DNA of 16,600 nucleotides from JAIBJN01 sp035461525 (lineage in GTDB: Bacteria; Actinomycetota; Thermoleophilia; Gaiellales; Gaiellaceae): NCBI GenBank assembly GCA_035461525.1, contig DATHVD010000115.1, forward strand, positions 1 to 16,600, read 5' to 3'. The translations under genes and the position numbers were made by a program. The notes beneath the pieces were generated by a model, which saw only the letters and a list, made by a program, of their open reading frames with translations, was not told the DNA's origin and made no database searches. Of the stretch, positions 1 to 6,263 are shown one piece after another (position 1 is the first letter of the stretch; every line of letters starts with the position of its first letter).

Positions 1-12
1 CCCGCGCTTCGC

Positions 13-48
13 ACCAGGGGGACTCCCTGGTCACTCGCCTGGTGACTC
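13..48. repeat. Short inverted/direct repeat cluster, possibly REP-like
   Basis: ACCAGGG at 13-19 is followed by its exact inverse complement CCCTGGT at 25-31. A second, overlapping inverted pair is GTCAC at 30-34 and GTGAC at 42-46. Read on the minus strand, three related units follow each other: AGTCACCAGGCG, AGTGACCAGGG and AGTCCCCCTGG. Such compound palindromes in intergenic DNA resemble REP-type elements or the end of a terminator of a gene outside the window. Only one copy is visible here, so dispersed repetition cannot be judged. Confidence 0.35.
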
Positions 49-325
49 CTCACATGCGTCGACCCGAGCGCCAGAGCCGGATTCCCAACTCGCCATAGCA
101 GCATCCGGCGCACCGCGACGAGCGTGCCGCAAGCGAACCGATTGCACAACGCAGAAATCAATCTGTGCCATCACCCTGACAACACAAGGACGACATTGGG
201 CTCTCGAACCAGCCGCGCCACCGCATCAAAGCGGACGTGGGATCCGGTTAACCACGCCCGGAGAATGTGCGTCTAGCAGGGCTTTCCGAGCGGCACAAAC
301 GGCTTGAACAAGCCACTTCCGAGCC

Positions 326-342
326 TCGAGGCAGCGCCTCGA
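326..342 (-). terminator. Hairpin just after the fabI stop, possible terminator
   Basis: TCGAGGC (326-332) and GCCTCGA (336-342) form a perfect 7-bp stem with a 3-base loop, starting 8 bases beyond the fabI stop codon. No T-run follows on the minus strand, so intrinsic termination is only suggested by position and stem. Confidence 0.4.
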
Positions 343-350
343 AACCGCCT

Positions 351-1130
351 CTACATACCCATGGCGTGGTAGCCGGAGTCCACGTAGAGCGTCGTGCCGG
401 TGATGTTCTTCGCCTCGTCGGAGAGGAGGAACGCTCCCGCCTCGCCGACGTCGTCCGAGTCGATGGGGCGATGGAGCGGTGAGCGCTCCTCGACGATGGA
501 CTCCATCGTCGGGAAGCCCGCGATCGAGCGCGCGGCCAGCGTTCGCACCGGGCCGGCGGAGACGGCGTTGACGCGGATCGACTTCTGGCCCAGGTCCCAG
601 GCCAAGTAGCGCACGGACGAGTCCAGAGTCGCCTTGGCAACGCCCATGACGTTGTAGTGCGGGACGGCGCGCTCGCCGCCGAGGTACGTCATCGTCATGA
701 TCGCGCCGCCGCCCGCGGCCTCCATCAGCGGCTCGGCCAGGCGCGCACAGGCGACGAGCGAGTAGGCGGAGACGTCGAGCGCGAGCCAGAAGCGGTCGCG
801 CGGGGTGTCGGTGAAGCGGCCCTCGAGGTCGCGCGCGTCGGCGAAGGCGACCGAGTGGACGAGGAGGTCGAGCTCGCCGTCGAAGGTCTCGGCGACCTCG
901 GCGAAGACGCGCTCGAGATCCTCGTCGGAGCGCACGTCGCACGTGGTCACGAGCGGGGAGGAGACCGTTTCGGCGAGGTCGCGCACGTTCTTCTCGATGC
1001 GCTCACCCTGGTAGGTGAACGCGAGCTGCGCGCCGCCGTCGGCCAGCCGCTGCGCGATGGCCCAGGCGATCGAGCGGCGGTTGGCGACGCCCAGGACGAG
1101 GCCGGTCTTGCCTGCGAAGCGGTCGCTCAT
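351..1130 (-). CDS. fabI: Enoyl-[acyl-carrier-protein] reductase FabI
   Basis: This is the last reducing step of the type II fatty acid elongation cycle, reducing trans-2-enoyl-ACP to acyl-ACP with NADH in the cytoplasm. The protein has 259 residues, the usual FabI length. It opens with the family's divergent nucleotide-binding motif GVANRRSIAWAIA (residues 14-26) instead of the GxxxGxG of ordinary short-chain dehydrogenases. The FabI catalytic pattern is intact: Y149, then Y159 and K166 in YNVMGVAK, so Tyr-x6-Lys. The sequence AVSAGPVRTLAA follows, as in FabI. I chose the ATG at 1130 because it directly precedes MSDRFAGKTGLV; a longer frame reaches 1202, but the extra part is arginine-rich and lies inside the divergent gene. 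A TAGACT hexamer lies 10 bases upstream with no ribosome binding site, suggesting a leaderless transcript. It is divergent from the deacetylase-like gene, with only 29 bases between the starts. Confidence 0.95.
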   Translation of the reverse strand: MSDRFAGKTGLVLGVANRRSIAWAIAQRLADGGAQLAFTYQGERIEKNVRDLAETVSSPLVTTCDVRSDEDLERVFAEVAETFDGELDLLVHSVAFADARDLEGRFTDTPRDRFWLALDVSAYSLVACARLAEPLMEAAGGGAIMTMTYLGGERAVPHYNVMGVAKATLDSSVRYLAWDLGQKSIRVNAVSAGPVRTLAARSIAGFPTMESIVEERSPLHRPIDSDDVGEAGAFLLSDEAKNITGTTLYVDSGYHAMGM

Positions 1131-1140
1131 CGGCGCGGGC

Positions 1141-1150
1141 AGTCTAATCT
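1141..1150. promoter_or_regulatory. Overlapping divergent -10 boxes (fabI / deacetylase-like gene)
   Basis: The ten bases AGTCTAATCT carry TAATCT (1145-1150) for the plus strand, 9 bases before the ATG at 1160. On the minus strand they carry TAGACT (1146 to 1141), 10 bases before the ATG at 1130. Both match TAnnnT. Initiation 7-10 bases after a -10 box would fall at the start codons. No clear -35 box is seen, and any -35 would lie inside the opposite gene. Assignment rests on position and motif only. Confidence 0.5.
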
Positions 1151-1159
1151 CGAAAGCGC

Positions 1160-2041
1160 ATGCGGGCGTTCGCCCACGACGTCTACGCCTATCCCCTCCC
1201 ACCGGGGCACCGCTTTCCGCTGGGGAAGTACCGGCTCGTCCGTGAGGGCGCCGAGGCCTCGCCGCGAATCGAGGTCGCCGACGCCGAAGCCGCCACCGAC
1301 GAGGAGCTGACGCTCGCCCACGACACCGGCTACCTCGACCGCGTCCGGGCGGGGTTGCTCGAGCGGCGCGAGGAGCTCGCGCTCGGCCTTCCCTGGTCGC
1401 CCGAGCTCGTCGAGCGGGCGCGGCGATCGGTCGGCGCGACGCTCCTGGCCGCCGAGGCGGCGCTCGCCGACGGCGTGGGCGCGAACGTCGGCGGCGGCAC
1501 GCACCACGCCTTCGCCGACTCGGGCCGCGGCTTCTGCGTCTTCAACGACGTCGTCGTCGCCGTGCGGACATTACGCGCGCAGGGCCGGTGCGAGCGCGTG
1601 CTCGTCGTCGACCTCGACGTGCACCAGGGGGACGGGACGCACGCCGCCTTCCTCGACGACCCGGAGTCCTTCACGCTCTCGGTCAACGGCTTCCGCAACT
1701 ACCCGTTCCGGCGCGTGCCCGGCGACCTCGAGCTCGACCTGGAAGACGGGACCGGCGACGACCCCTACCTCGTGGCGATCGGGCGGCTCCTCTCCCAGGC
1801 GCTGGCGCGCTCGCGGCCGGAGCTCTGCTTCTACCTCGCCGGCGCCGACCCGTACGAGGGCGACCGGCTCGGGCGGCTCGCGCTGACGAAGGCGGGGCTC
1901 GCCGCGCGCGACGCGCTCGTCCGCGACGCCCTGAGACGGGCGGGCGTGCCCGTCTGCCTCGCCCTGGCCGGAGGCTACGCGGAGCGGATCGAGGACACGG
2001 TCGAGATCAACCTCGCCACGCTGCAGGCCTTCGCCGCGTGA
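1160..2041 (+). CDS. Histone-deacetylase-like Zn hydrolase (class IV/HDAC11-like)
   Basis: This is a member of the arginase/deacetylase fold, 293 residues. Bacterial members remove acyl groups from lysine, polyamines or small molecules; the substrate here is unknown. Active-site motifs are complete: GGGTHHA with the His pair H115-H116; DLDVHQGDGT, giving zinc ligands D153 and H155; GADPYEGDRLG, giving the third ligand D230; and AGGYA with Y273 at the usual place of the transition-state tyrosine. The start YPLPPGHRFPLGKY (residues 11-24) and NYPFRRVPGDL followed by DGTGDDPYL match the class IV (HDAC11-type) branch rather than acetoin-utilisation AcuC proteins. The ATG at 1160 follows TAATCT by 9 bases without a ribosome binding site. 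Its last bases overlap the next gene as GTGA, so the dehydrogenase is probably translated by coupling and may act in the same pathway. Confidence 0.9.
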   Translation: MRAFAHDVYAYPLPPGHRFPLGKYRLVREGAEASPRIEVADAEAATDEELTLAHDTGYLDRVRAGLLERREELALGLPWSPELVERARRSVGATLLAAEAALADGVGANVGGGTHHAFADSGRGFCVFNDVVVAVRTLRAQGRCERVLVVDLDVHQGDGTHAAFLDDPESFTLSVNGFRNYPFRRVPGDLELDLEDGTGDDPYLVAIGRLLSQALARSRPELCFYLAGADPYEGDRLGRLALTKAGLAARDALVRDALRRAGVPVCLALAGGYAERIEDTVEINLATLQAFAA

Positions 2042-2796
2042 GGGTCGCCGTCGTCACGGGGGCGTCGAGCGGAATCGGGGCGGCGACGGCGCGGCTGCTC
2101 GCCGCGCGCGGCTGGCGCTGCGTCCTTCTCTCGCGGCGGCCCGAGCCGCTCGCGCGGCTCGCGGCGGAGCTCGGGGCCGAGGCGGAGCCGTGCGACGTCG
2201 GCGACCGCTCCGCCGTGGACGCGGCGGCCGCGCGCGTGGCGGGAAGGCACGAGGCCGTGCACCTGCTCGTCTCGAACGCCGGCATTCCCGGCGGCGGAGG
2301 CTTCCTCGACGTGACCGCCGAGCGGATCGAGGAGGTGACGAGGACGAACTACCTCGGAGGCGTCTGGACGCTGCGGGCCTTCCTGGCGCTGCTCGAGGCC
2401 GGGGCGCCTTCCGACGTCGTCAACGTCTCCTCGGTCGCGGGCGTCTGGGCGACGGGCGGCTCCTCCGGCCCGTACACCGCCTCCAAGCACGCCCAGCTCG
2501 CGTTCTCGCGGGCCGTCTCCGTCGAGCTCGCGCCGCGCGGGATCCGGGTGCACGCGGTCAACCCCGGCCCGGTGAGGACAGAGGGGTTCCCGCAGGCGCG
2601 GCTGCGCGGCACCAAGCTCGACCGCTTCGTGCTCGAGCCGGAGCGGGTGGCGGAGGCGATCCTGCGGGCCGTCGAGCGCGACCGCGCGGAGACGTACGTC
2701 TTCGGCGGCTACCGCGTCGCGGGGATCCTGCAGGCGGCGTTCCCGGGGACGATCGCCCGCGTCGCCGCCGCCCGCCGCCGCCGGCGGCGCGGCTGA
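2038..2796 (+). CDS. Short-chain dehydrogenase/reductase (classical SDR)
   Basis: This is an NAD(P)-dependent oxidoreductase of 252 residues. It has the classical SDR signatures: TGASSGIG (7-14) for cofactor binding, SNAG at 79-82, the catalytic serine in NVSSVAG (131-132), and Y146-x3-K150 in YTASK. HAVNPGPVRTEGF follows at the usual place after the active site. R33-R34 just after the second strand hint at NADP(H) preference, which is inference. The start is the GTG at 2038, whose bases GTGA overlap the TGA of the deacetylase-like gene. The C-terminus ends in a run of six arginines. This region is read on the other strand as the tail of the PAP2-type gene, an 88-base convergent overlap. The substrate is unknown; SDRs of this type often act on acyl or keto groups. 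Confidence 0.88.
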   Translation: MRVAVVTGASSGIGAATARLLAARGWRCVLLSRRPEPLARLAAELGAEAEPCDVGDRSAVDAAAARVAGRHEAVHLLVSNAGIPGGGGFLDVTAERIEEVTRTNYLGGVWTLRAFLALLEAGAPSDVVNVSSVAGVWATGGSSGPYTASKHAQLAFSRAVSVELAPRGIRVHAVNPGPVRTEGFPQARLRGTKLDRFVLEPERVAEAILRAVERDRAETYVFGGYRVAGILQAAFPGTIARVAAARRRRRRG

Positions 2797-3500
2797 GGCC
2801 CTTCGAGGGCTCGCGCGGCACGGAGGCCGAGCGCGCCCAGCGCGGCCCCGGCGACCGCGTCCAGAACGTAGTGGTTCGCGGTGACGAAGACGACGAGCGC
2901 CACGAGCGGCGGGTAGGCGGGCGCCAGCGTCCGGAGCGTCCTGCTCTCGGCGGTCGCTGAGATGCCAGCGGCCGTGACGACCGCATACGCGACGTGGATG
3001 CTGGGCATCGCCGCGAGCGGGTCGTAGAGCTGGGCGACGAGGCCGCGGTCGAGGTCGATCCCGCTGACGTCGCGGATCGTGTCCACGAAGTGGTCGAGCG
3101 AGCGCGGCGGCGCGCAGGGGAAGAGCACGAAGGCGGGTTGCGCCCCGAGCGTGGTCAGGACGGCCGCGCGGCGCAGGCGGTGGAACTCCGGGTGACGGCG
3201 CCCGTAGAGGCGCATGAGCCAGCCGACGGTCAGCCCGACGTTGAGCGTCGCGTAGGCGAGGTTGAGGACGACGAGGAGTCGCCGGCGCGGCAGCAGGAGC
3301 GCCTGGAGCTCGGGCTCGACGTGGATCCCGAGGCGCTCCTCGAGCGCCACGACGCGCTCGGCGTTCCGCGCCGCCTGGATCCTGCCGCGCGCACCGCGCT
3401 TCCGCCGGGCAGCGAGCAGGTAGACGGCGTAGACGCCGAGGCCGATCGCGACCTCGCGCCGACCCGAGAATCTCCGACCGTGCAAGACTCGGCGTGCCAT
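2709..3500 (-). CDS. PAP2 superfamily membrane enzyme, Aur1/Ipt1-like
   Basis: This is an integral membrane protein of 263 residues, related to inositol-phosphotransferases of the Aur1 type and lipid phosphatases of the PAP2 fold. Such enzymes move or remove phosphate-linked headgroups on membrane lipids; the substrate here is unknown. The Aur1-type motif CAPPR is at 129-133. The C-terminal catalytic motifs are MPSIHVAYA (H169) and ANHYVLDAVAG (H210 and D214, the H-x3-D pattern). Hydrophobic helices lie near 16-31, 73-99, 111-128, 168-181, 197-208 and 213-229. The ATG at 3500 is chosen because the frame upstream runs into the divergent gene and looks non-coding; TTG at 3485 is another option. 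Residues after about 235 are only arginine-rich sequence antisense to the dehydrogenase, so the functional part ends there. The gene starts back to back with a flippase-like protein. Confidence 0.82.
   Translation of the reverse strand: MARRVLHGRRFSGRREVAIGLGVYAVYLLAARRKRGARGRIQAARNAERVVALEERLGIHVEPELQALLLPRRRLLVVLNLAYATLNVGLTVGWLMRLYGRRHPEFHRLRRAAVLTTLGAQPAFVLFPCAPPRSLDHFVDTIRDVSGIDLDRGLVAQLYDPLAAMPSIHVAYAVVTAAGISATAESRTLRTLAPAYPPLVALVVFVTANHYVLDAVAGAALGALGLRAARALEGPQPRRRRRRAAATRAIVPGNAACRIPATR
2776..2789. terminator. G+C palindrome at the convergent gene ends
   Basis: CGCCGCC followed at once by GGCGGCG is a perfect 14-base palindrome lying 5 bases before the dehydrogenase stop codon. It sits inside the overlap of two convergent genes, so it could slow transcription from both sides. 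It also encodes part of the arginine runs of both proteins, so codon content alone could explain it. There is no T-run. Confidence 0.25.
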
Positions 3501-3509
3501 GGCAGACCG

Positions 3510-3517
3510 CATACTTA
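3510..3517. promoter_or_regulatory. Possible overlapping divergent -10 boxes (PAP2-type / flippase-like)
   Basis: The A/T-rich CATACTTA lies between the ATG at 3500 (minus) and the ATG at 3526 (plus). CATACT ends 10 bases before the plus ATG; its opposite strand AAGTAT ends 10 bases before the minus ATG. The geometry copies the fabI divergent promoter, but the hexamers fit the consensus less well. No ribosome binding site is seen for either gene. Confidence 0.35.
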
Positions 3518-3525
3518 CCGGCCGG

Positions 3526-4548
3526 ATGCGCAGGTGGCGCCGCAACCTCGCCCAGATCGCCGTCGGGTCGGCCGCGACCGGCGCGTTCCTCTGGCTCTTC
3601 CTGCGCGAGGTCGACCTGGGCAAGGCCTGGGGAGAGATCGTCGCGCTCCCCGGCTGGACGATGGCGGCGGCGCTCGGACTCGTCCTCACGAACGTCCTCG
3701 TCATGGCCGCCCGCTGGCGATACCTCCTCGCCGGCGCCGGCTACCGGATCCCCGTGCGAACGCTCTTCGCCACCGTGGCGGTGGGCCGGGGGGCGAACAA
3801 CATCATCCCGGCGCGCGGCGGCGACCTGCTGCGCATCGAGGCCATGAGGGAGCGGATGGTGCCGGTGTTCGTGAGCGCGGGGACGCTCTTCGCCGAGCGG
3901 CTCCTCGACGCGATCGTGCTCTCCACGTGGATCCTCTTCGGCGCGCTCGCAATCGGGCAGGGCGGGCCCATGCTCCTCACCGGCGTGGCGCTCTCGGCCG
4001 GTGCGGCGCTCGGCGTCGCGCTCGTCTTCGTCGCCGCCCGCGACCCGGACGGCGCCGAGCGCTTCGCCTGGCGCGCCAGCCGGCGGCTGCCGCCGCGCTG
4101 GCACACGCGCTTCACCCGCGCGGCCGCCCACTTCGTCGACGGTCTCGGCGCCTTCAGCGGGCGGCGCCGGCTCGTCGCCGTCTTCGCGGCGTCGACCGCC
4201 ATGTGGCTCGCCGACGTGGCCATGTACTACGTCGTCGGGGAGCACGCCTTCGGGCTCGACCTGCCGGTCGGCGCGTACTTCCTCCTCGAGGGGATCGGGA
4301 ACCTCGCCCTGGCCGTGCCCGCGACTGCCGCCGGGATCGGGACCTTCGACTACCTCACCCTCCTCGCCGCCCGCGGCATCGACATCGAGCTGAACCAGGC
4401 GACTGCGTACGTCCTCACGATGCACGCGCTCGCCGTTGTGCCGGTAACGCTGCTCGGCGCAGCGCTCTTGCGGCCGGCGTTCCCCCGCCTGCGCGGGCAG
4501 AAGAGCGAGCCTCCGGGCGAGCCGAGACTGGATCCGCCCCGCTCCTAG
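3526..4548 (+). CDS. Flippase-like membrane protein (UPF0104 / LPG-synthase TM family)
   Basis: This is a polytopic membrane protein of 340 residues in the lysylphosphatidylglycerol-synthase transmembrane / UPF0104 family. Relatives are thought to move lipids or lipid-linked sugars across the membrane; none of the aminoacyl-transferase domain of MprF is present. Family landmarks are seen: a basic start MRRWRRNLAQ, then a first helix, the early motif LFLREVDLGKAW, RGGDLLRIEAMRER, the GTLFAERLLDAIVLS segment, and late GIGNLALAVPATAAGIGTFD. At least seven hydrophobic segments are visible. I prefer the ATG at 3526; an ATG nine codons earlier (3499) is in frame, but it shares its bases with the start codon of the divergent PAP2-type gene. 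The pairing with a PAP2 enzyme suggests a shared role in lipid or lipid-carrier handling, which is inference. Confidence 0.83.
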   Translation: MRRWRRNLAQIAVGSAATGAFLWLFLREVDLGKAWGEIVALPGWTMAAALGLVLTNVLVMAARWRYLLAGAGYRIPVRTLFATVAVGRGANNIIPARGGDLLRIEAMRERMVPVFVSAGTLFAERLLDAIVLSTWILFGALAIGQGGPMLLTGVALSAGAALGVALVFVAARDPDGAERFAWRASRRLPPRWHTRFTRAAAHFVDGLGAFSGRRRLVAVFAASTAMWLADVAMYYVVGEHAFGLDLPVGAYFLLEGIGNLALAVPATAAGIGTFDYLTLLAARGIDIELNQATAYVLTMHALAVVPVTLLGAALLRPAFPRLRGQKSEPPGEPRLDPPRS

Positions 4549-4558
4549 CTCATGTAGC

Positions 4559-4570
4559 GGCGGAGCCGCC
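4559..4570. terminator. Short hairpin between convergent genes
   Basis: GGCGG (4559-4563) and CCGCC (4566-4570) flank two bases in the 36-base gap between the flippase-like stop and the acyltransferase stop. It could serve as a weak bidirectional terminator. The stem is short and there is no clear T-run on either side. Confidence 0.3.
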
Positions 4571-4584
4571 TCCTTGCAGCACTG

Positions 4585-5727
4585 TTACTCGGCCTCGTGG
4601 GCGGGTTGCCGGGCGCTCTCGTGCTCGCGGGCCAGGAACGGGAGCTCGGCCGCATGGCGCGCGGCGACGGCGAGTGCCTCTCCGAGGCGCTCGCGGCGGC
4701 CGGCGGCGGTGACGAGGTCGCGCTCGACGGGGCGGCCCTCGGCCAGGGCGGACTCGACCGCGTCGTCCAGATGGCGCAGGAGGGCCGGCGGGTCGGCCTC
4801 GGCGCCGGCGGCGAGGCGGGCTGCGACGACCTGGCCGCAGGTGAGCGGCATGGTCCGGCGCAGGCGGTCGAGCAGGGACACCTCGACGTCACGGGACGGC
4901 GGCGCCTCCGGCTCGCCGAGCGCCAGGTGGACGCGCGCTCGCCCGCGGACGAGCGGGTCGTAGGCGAGCGCGAGCGGCCGAACGGCAACGGGCTTCCCCC
5001 GGCGGACGAGCGCGCCGATGCCGGGCCGGATCGGGCCGATCTCTCCGTCCGGCGAGGGCCGGCCCTCCGGGAAGACGACAAGCGTCTTCCGCGCGCGGAC
5101 GAGCTCGACGAGCGTGCGGAAGTCGCCGGCGGCCTGCGCGGCGCGGCCGCTCCAGAAGTCCTCCAGGCCGTCGCGGACGCCGTCCCCCGGAGAGACCGGC
5201 CGCCAGAGGAGGTCGGCGTAGCGGCCGTCCAGGGCGTCGCCGGCGCGCGCAGGCGCAGCCGTACCGGCCTCCGCGGCCCGGGCCCGGAACGCCGCCTCCC
5301 CCTCCTCCGGGAGCACGTCGTCGAGCGCCGCGTCCGGGCGGGCGGCGAGCACCTCGCCGAGCCGCGCGACGCGCGCGCTGCGGATCGGGAAGACGTTGAC
5401 GACCGGCAGCCAGCGCGCGACGCCCACCGGGTAGAGCGCGCGCCGCGCCCAGGCGGGGAGGTCCGGCGGGAAGCCGGCGAAGAACCCGGGCAGGAACATG
5501 TCGTCGCGGGCCGCGAAGTGGAGCCTGTTCGCGCGGTTGCGGACGCCGCCCGAGCCGAAGTAGAGCGGCGGGCAGAGGATCGGCACGTCCGTCTCACGCC
5601 GGTGCGTGACGACGACCATCGTCCCGGGCTCGAGCGGGAAGCGCCGCGGCCCCAGCAGGTCGACGCGGAATGCCACGGCGGAGTAGGTCCGCATCCCGTA
5701 GGCGACCGCGTCGTAGAGGTCGGGCAC
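4585..5727 (-). CDS. PlsC-type acyltransferase with a large internal insertion
   Basis: This is a 380-residue protein of the glycerol-3-phosphate/1-acylglycerol-3-phosphate acyltransferase superfamily, which transfers acyl chains to phospholipid precursors at the inner membrane face. The catalytic HX4D motif is THRRETD (H42, D47). The binding motif FPEGRPSPDGEIGPIRPG begins at 219, followed by PVAVRPLALAYD. The two motifs are about 174 residues apart, against roughly 70-75 in ordinary PlsC, so about 100 residues are inserted, mainly around 115-200. There is also a C-terminal extension rich in Ala, Arg and Glu. The start is the GTG at 5727; ATG at 5694 (residue 12) is also possible, and an A/T-rich TATAGC lies too close to the GTG for a normal promoter. 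It starts back to back with the redoxin gene, 17 bases apart. Substrate unknown. Confidence 0.82.
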   Translation of the reverse strand: MPDLYDAVAYGMRTYSAVAFRVDLLGPRRFPLEPGTMVVVTHRRETDVPILCPPLYFGSGGVRNRANRLHFAARDDMFLPGFFAGFPPDLPAWARRALYPVGVARWLPVVNVFPIRSARVARLGEVLAARPDAALDDVLPEEGEAAFRARAAEAGTAAPARAGDALDGRYADLLWRPVSPGDGVRDGLEDFWSGRAAQAAGDFRTLVELVRARKTLVVFPEGRPSPDGEIGPIRPGIGALVRRGKPVAVRPLALAYDPLVRGRARVHLALGEPEAPPSRDVEVSLLDRLRRTMPLTCGQVVAARLAAGAEADPPALLRHLDDAVESALAEGRPVERDLVTAAGRRERLGEALAVAARHAAELPFLAREHESARQPAHEAE

Positions 5728-5730
5728 GGC

Positions 5731-5736
5731 TATATC
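5731..5736 (+). promoter_or_regulatory. -10-like box TATATC for the redoxin gene
   Basis: TATATC lies 8 bases before the ATG at 5745, inside a 17-base divergent gap. No ribosome binding site fits between it and the ATG, so a leaderless transcript is likely. No -35 element is recognisable. It fits TATAAT well except for the last base, and does not end in T as the other candidates do. Confidence 0.45.
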
Positions 5737-5744
5737 CTGGCGGC

Positions 5745-6263
5745 ATGGCGGCGCTCAAGCTCGGAGACCCGGCCCCGGCCTTCGACCTCCCGGGCGTGGA
5801 CGGGCGCAACCACGCGCTCTCGGACTACGCTGGAAGGCCGGTCGCCGTCGTCTTCTCCTGCTGCCACTGCCCCTACGTCGTCGCCTGGGAGGAGCGCCTG
5901 AACGACGTCGCGCGCGACTACGAGGGACGTGCCGGCCTCGTCGCCGTGAACTCGAACGCCGGCTATCTGGGCGACTCCTTCGAGGACATGCGGACGCGCG
6001 CGGATGAGCGCGGCTTCGTCTTCCCCTTCATCTACGACGAGGCGCAGGATGTGGCCCGGGCGTACGGCGCGGCGCGGACGCCCGAGGTGTTCGTCTTCGA
6101 CGCCGACCACCGGCTCGTCTACCACGGCGCCCCGGACTCGGATCACCAGGATCCCGACGGCGCCGAGCCCTACCTGCGGCCGGCGCTCGACGCCGCCCTG
6201 GCCGGCACGCAGCCCGAGGTGCAGCAGACCCCGCCGGTCGGCTGCACCGTCAAGTGGCGCTGA
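5745..6263 (+). CDS. Thioredoxin-like redoxin (AhpC/TSA-type)
   Basis: This is a cytoplasmic thiol-disulfide protein of 172 residues. The AhpC/TSA-type opening LGDPAPAFDLPGVDG (6-20) is followed by the active site FSCCHCPYVVAWEERL, with cysteines C39, C40 and C42, so a C-x-x-C built as CCHC. A cis-proline loop lies in ARTPEVFVFD. The C-terminus VGCTVKWR carries another cysteine in a motif typical of this subfamily (GCxIKWK-like), which may form a resolving disulfide. There is no signal peptide. The reductant and target are unknown; peroxide reduction or thiol transfer are both possible. The ATG follows a TATATC box by 8 bases. Its last 14 bases overlap the end of the convergent nucleotidyltransferase gene. 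Confidence 0.85.
   Translation: MAALKLGDPAPAFDLPGVDGRNHALSDYAGRPVAVVFSCCHCPYVVAWEERLNDVARDYEGRAGLVAVNSNAGYLGDSFEDMRTRADERGFVFPFIYDEAQDVARAYGAARTPEVFVFDADHRLVYHGAPDSDHQDPDGAEPYLRPALDAALAGTQPEVQQTPPVGCTVKWR

Larger units (their letters stand above)
1..350. other. Intergenic region with no convincing gene
   Basis: This stretch lies downstream of fabI and shows no family I recognise in any frame. One plus-strand frame stays open from base 2 to about 306, but it has no good start, no ribosome binding site and no recognisable motif, so I do not call it. The part from about 120 to 250 looks poorer in G+C than the genes beside it, which fits non-coding DNA. The only structure seen is an inverted-repeat cluster at the left edge and a hairpin just after the fabI stop. 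Confidence 0.6.

Noticed and set aside
203..210. tRNA T-loop-like GGTTCGAG on the minus strand
   Set aside because: The flanking bases do not form a 5-bp T-stem and no anticodon arm or acceptor stem is found around it.
2..306. Plus-strand open frame at the left edge
   Set aside because: No start, ribosome binding site or motif; composition looks intergenic and no family is recognised.
1975..4425. Long minus-strand open frame of about 816 codons
   Set aside because: It runs antisense through the dehydrogenase and flippase-like genes, is full of Arg, Glu and Gly without any motif, and is an effect of high G+C. The true genes in other frames have complete family motifs.
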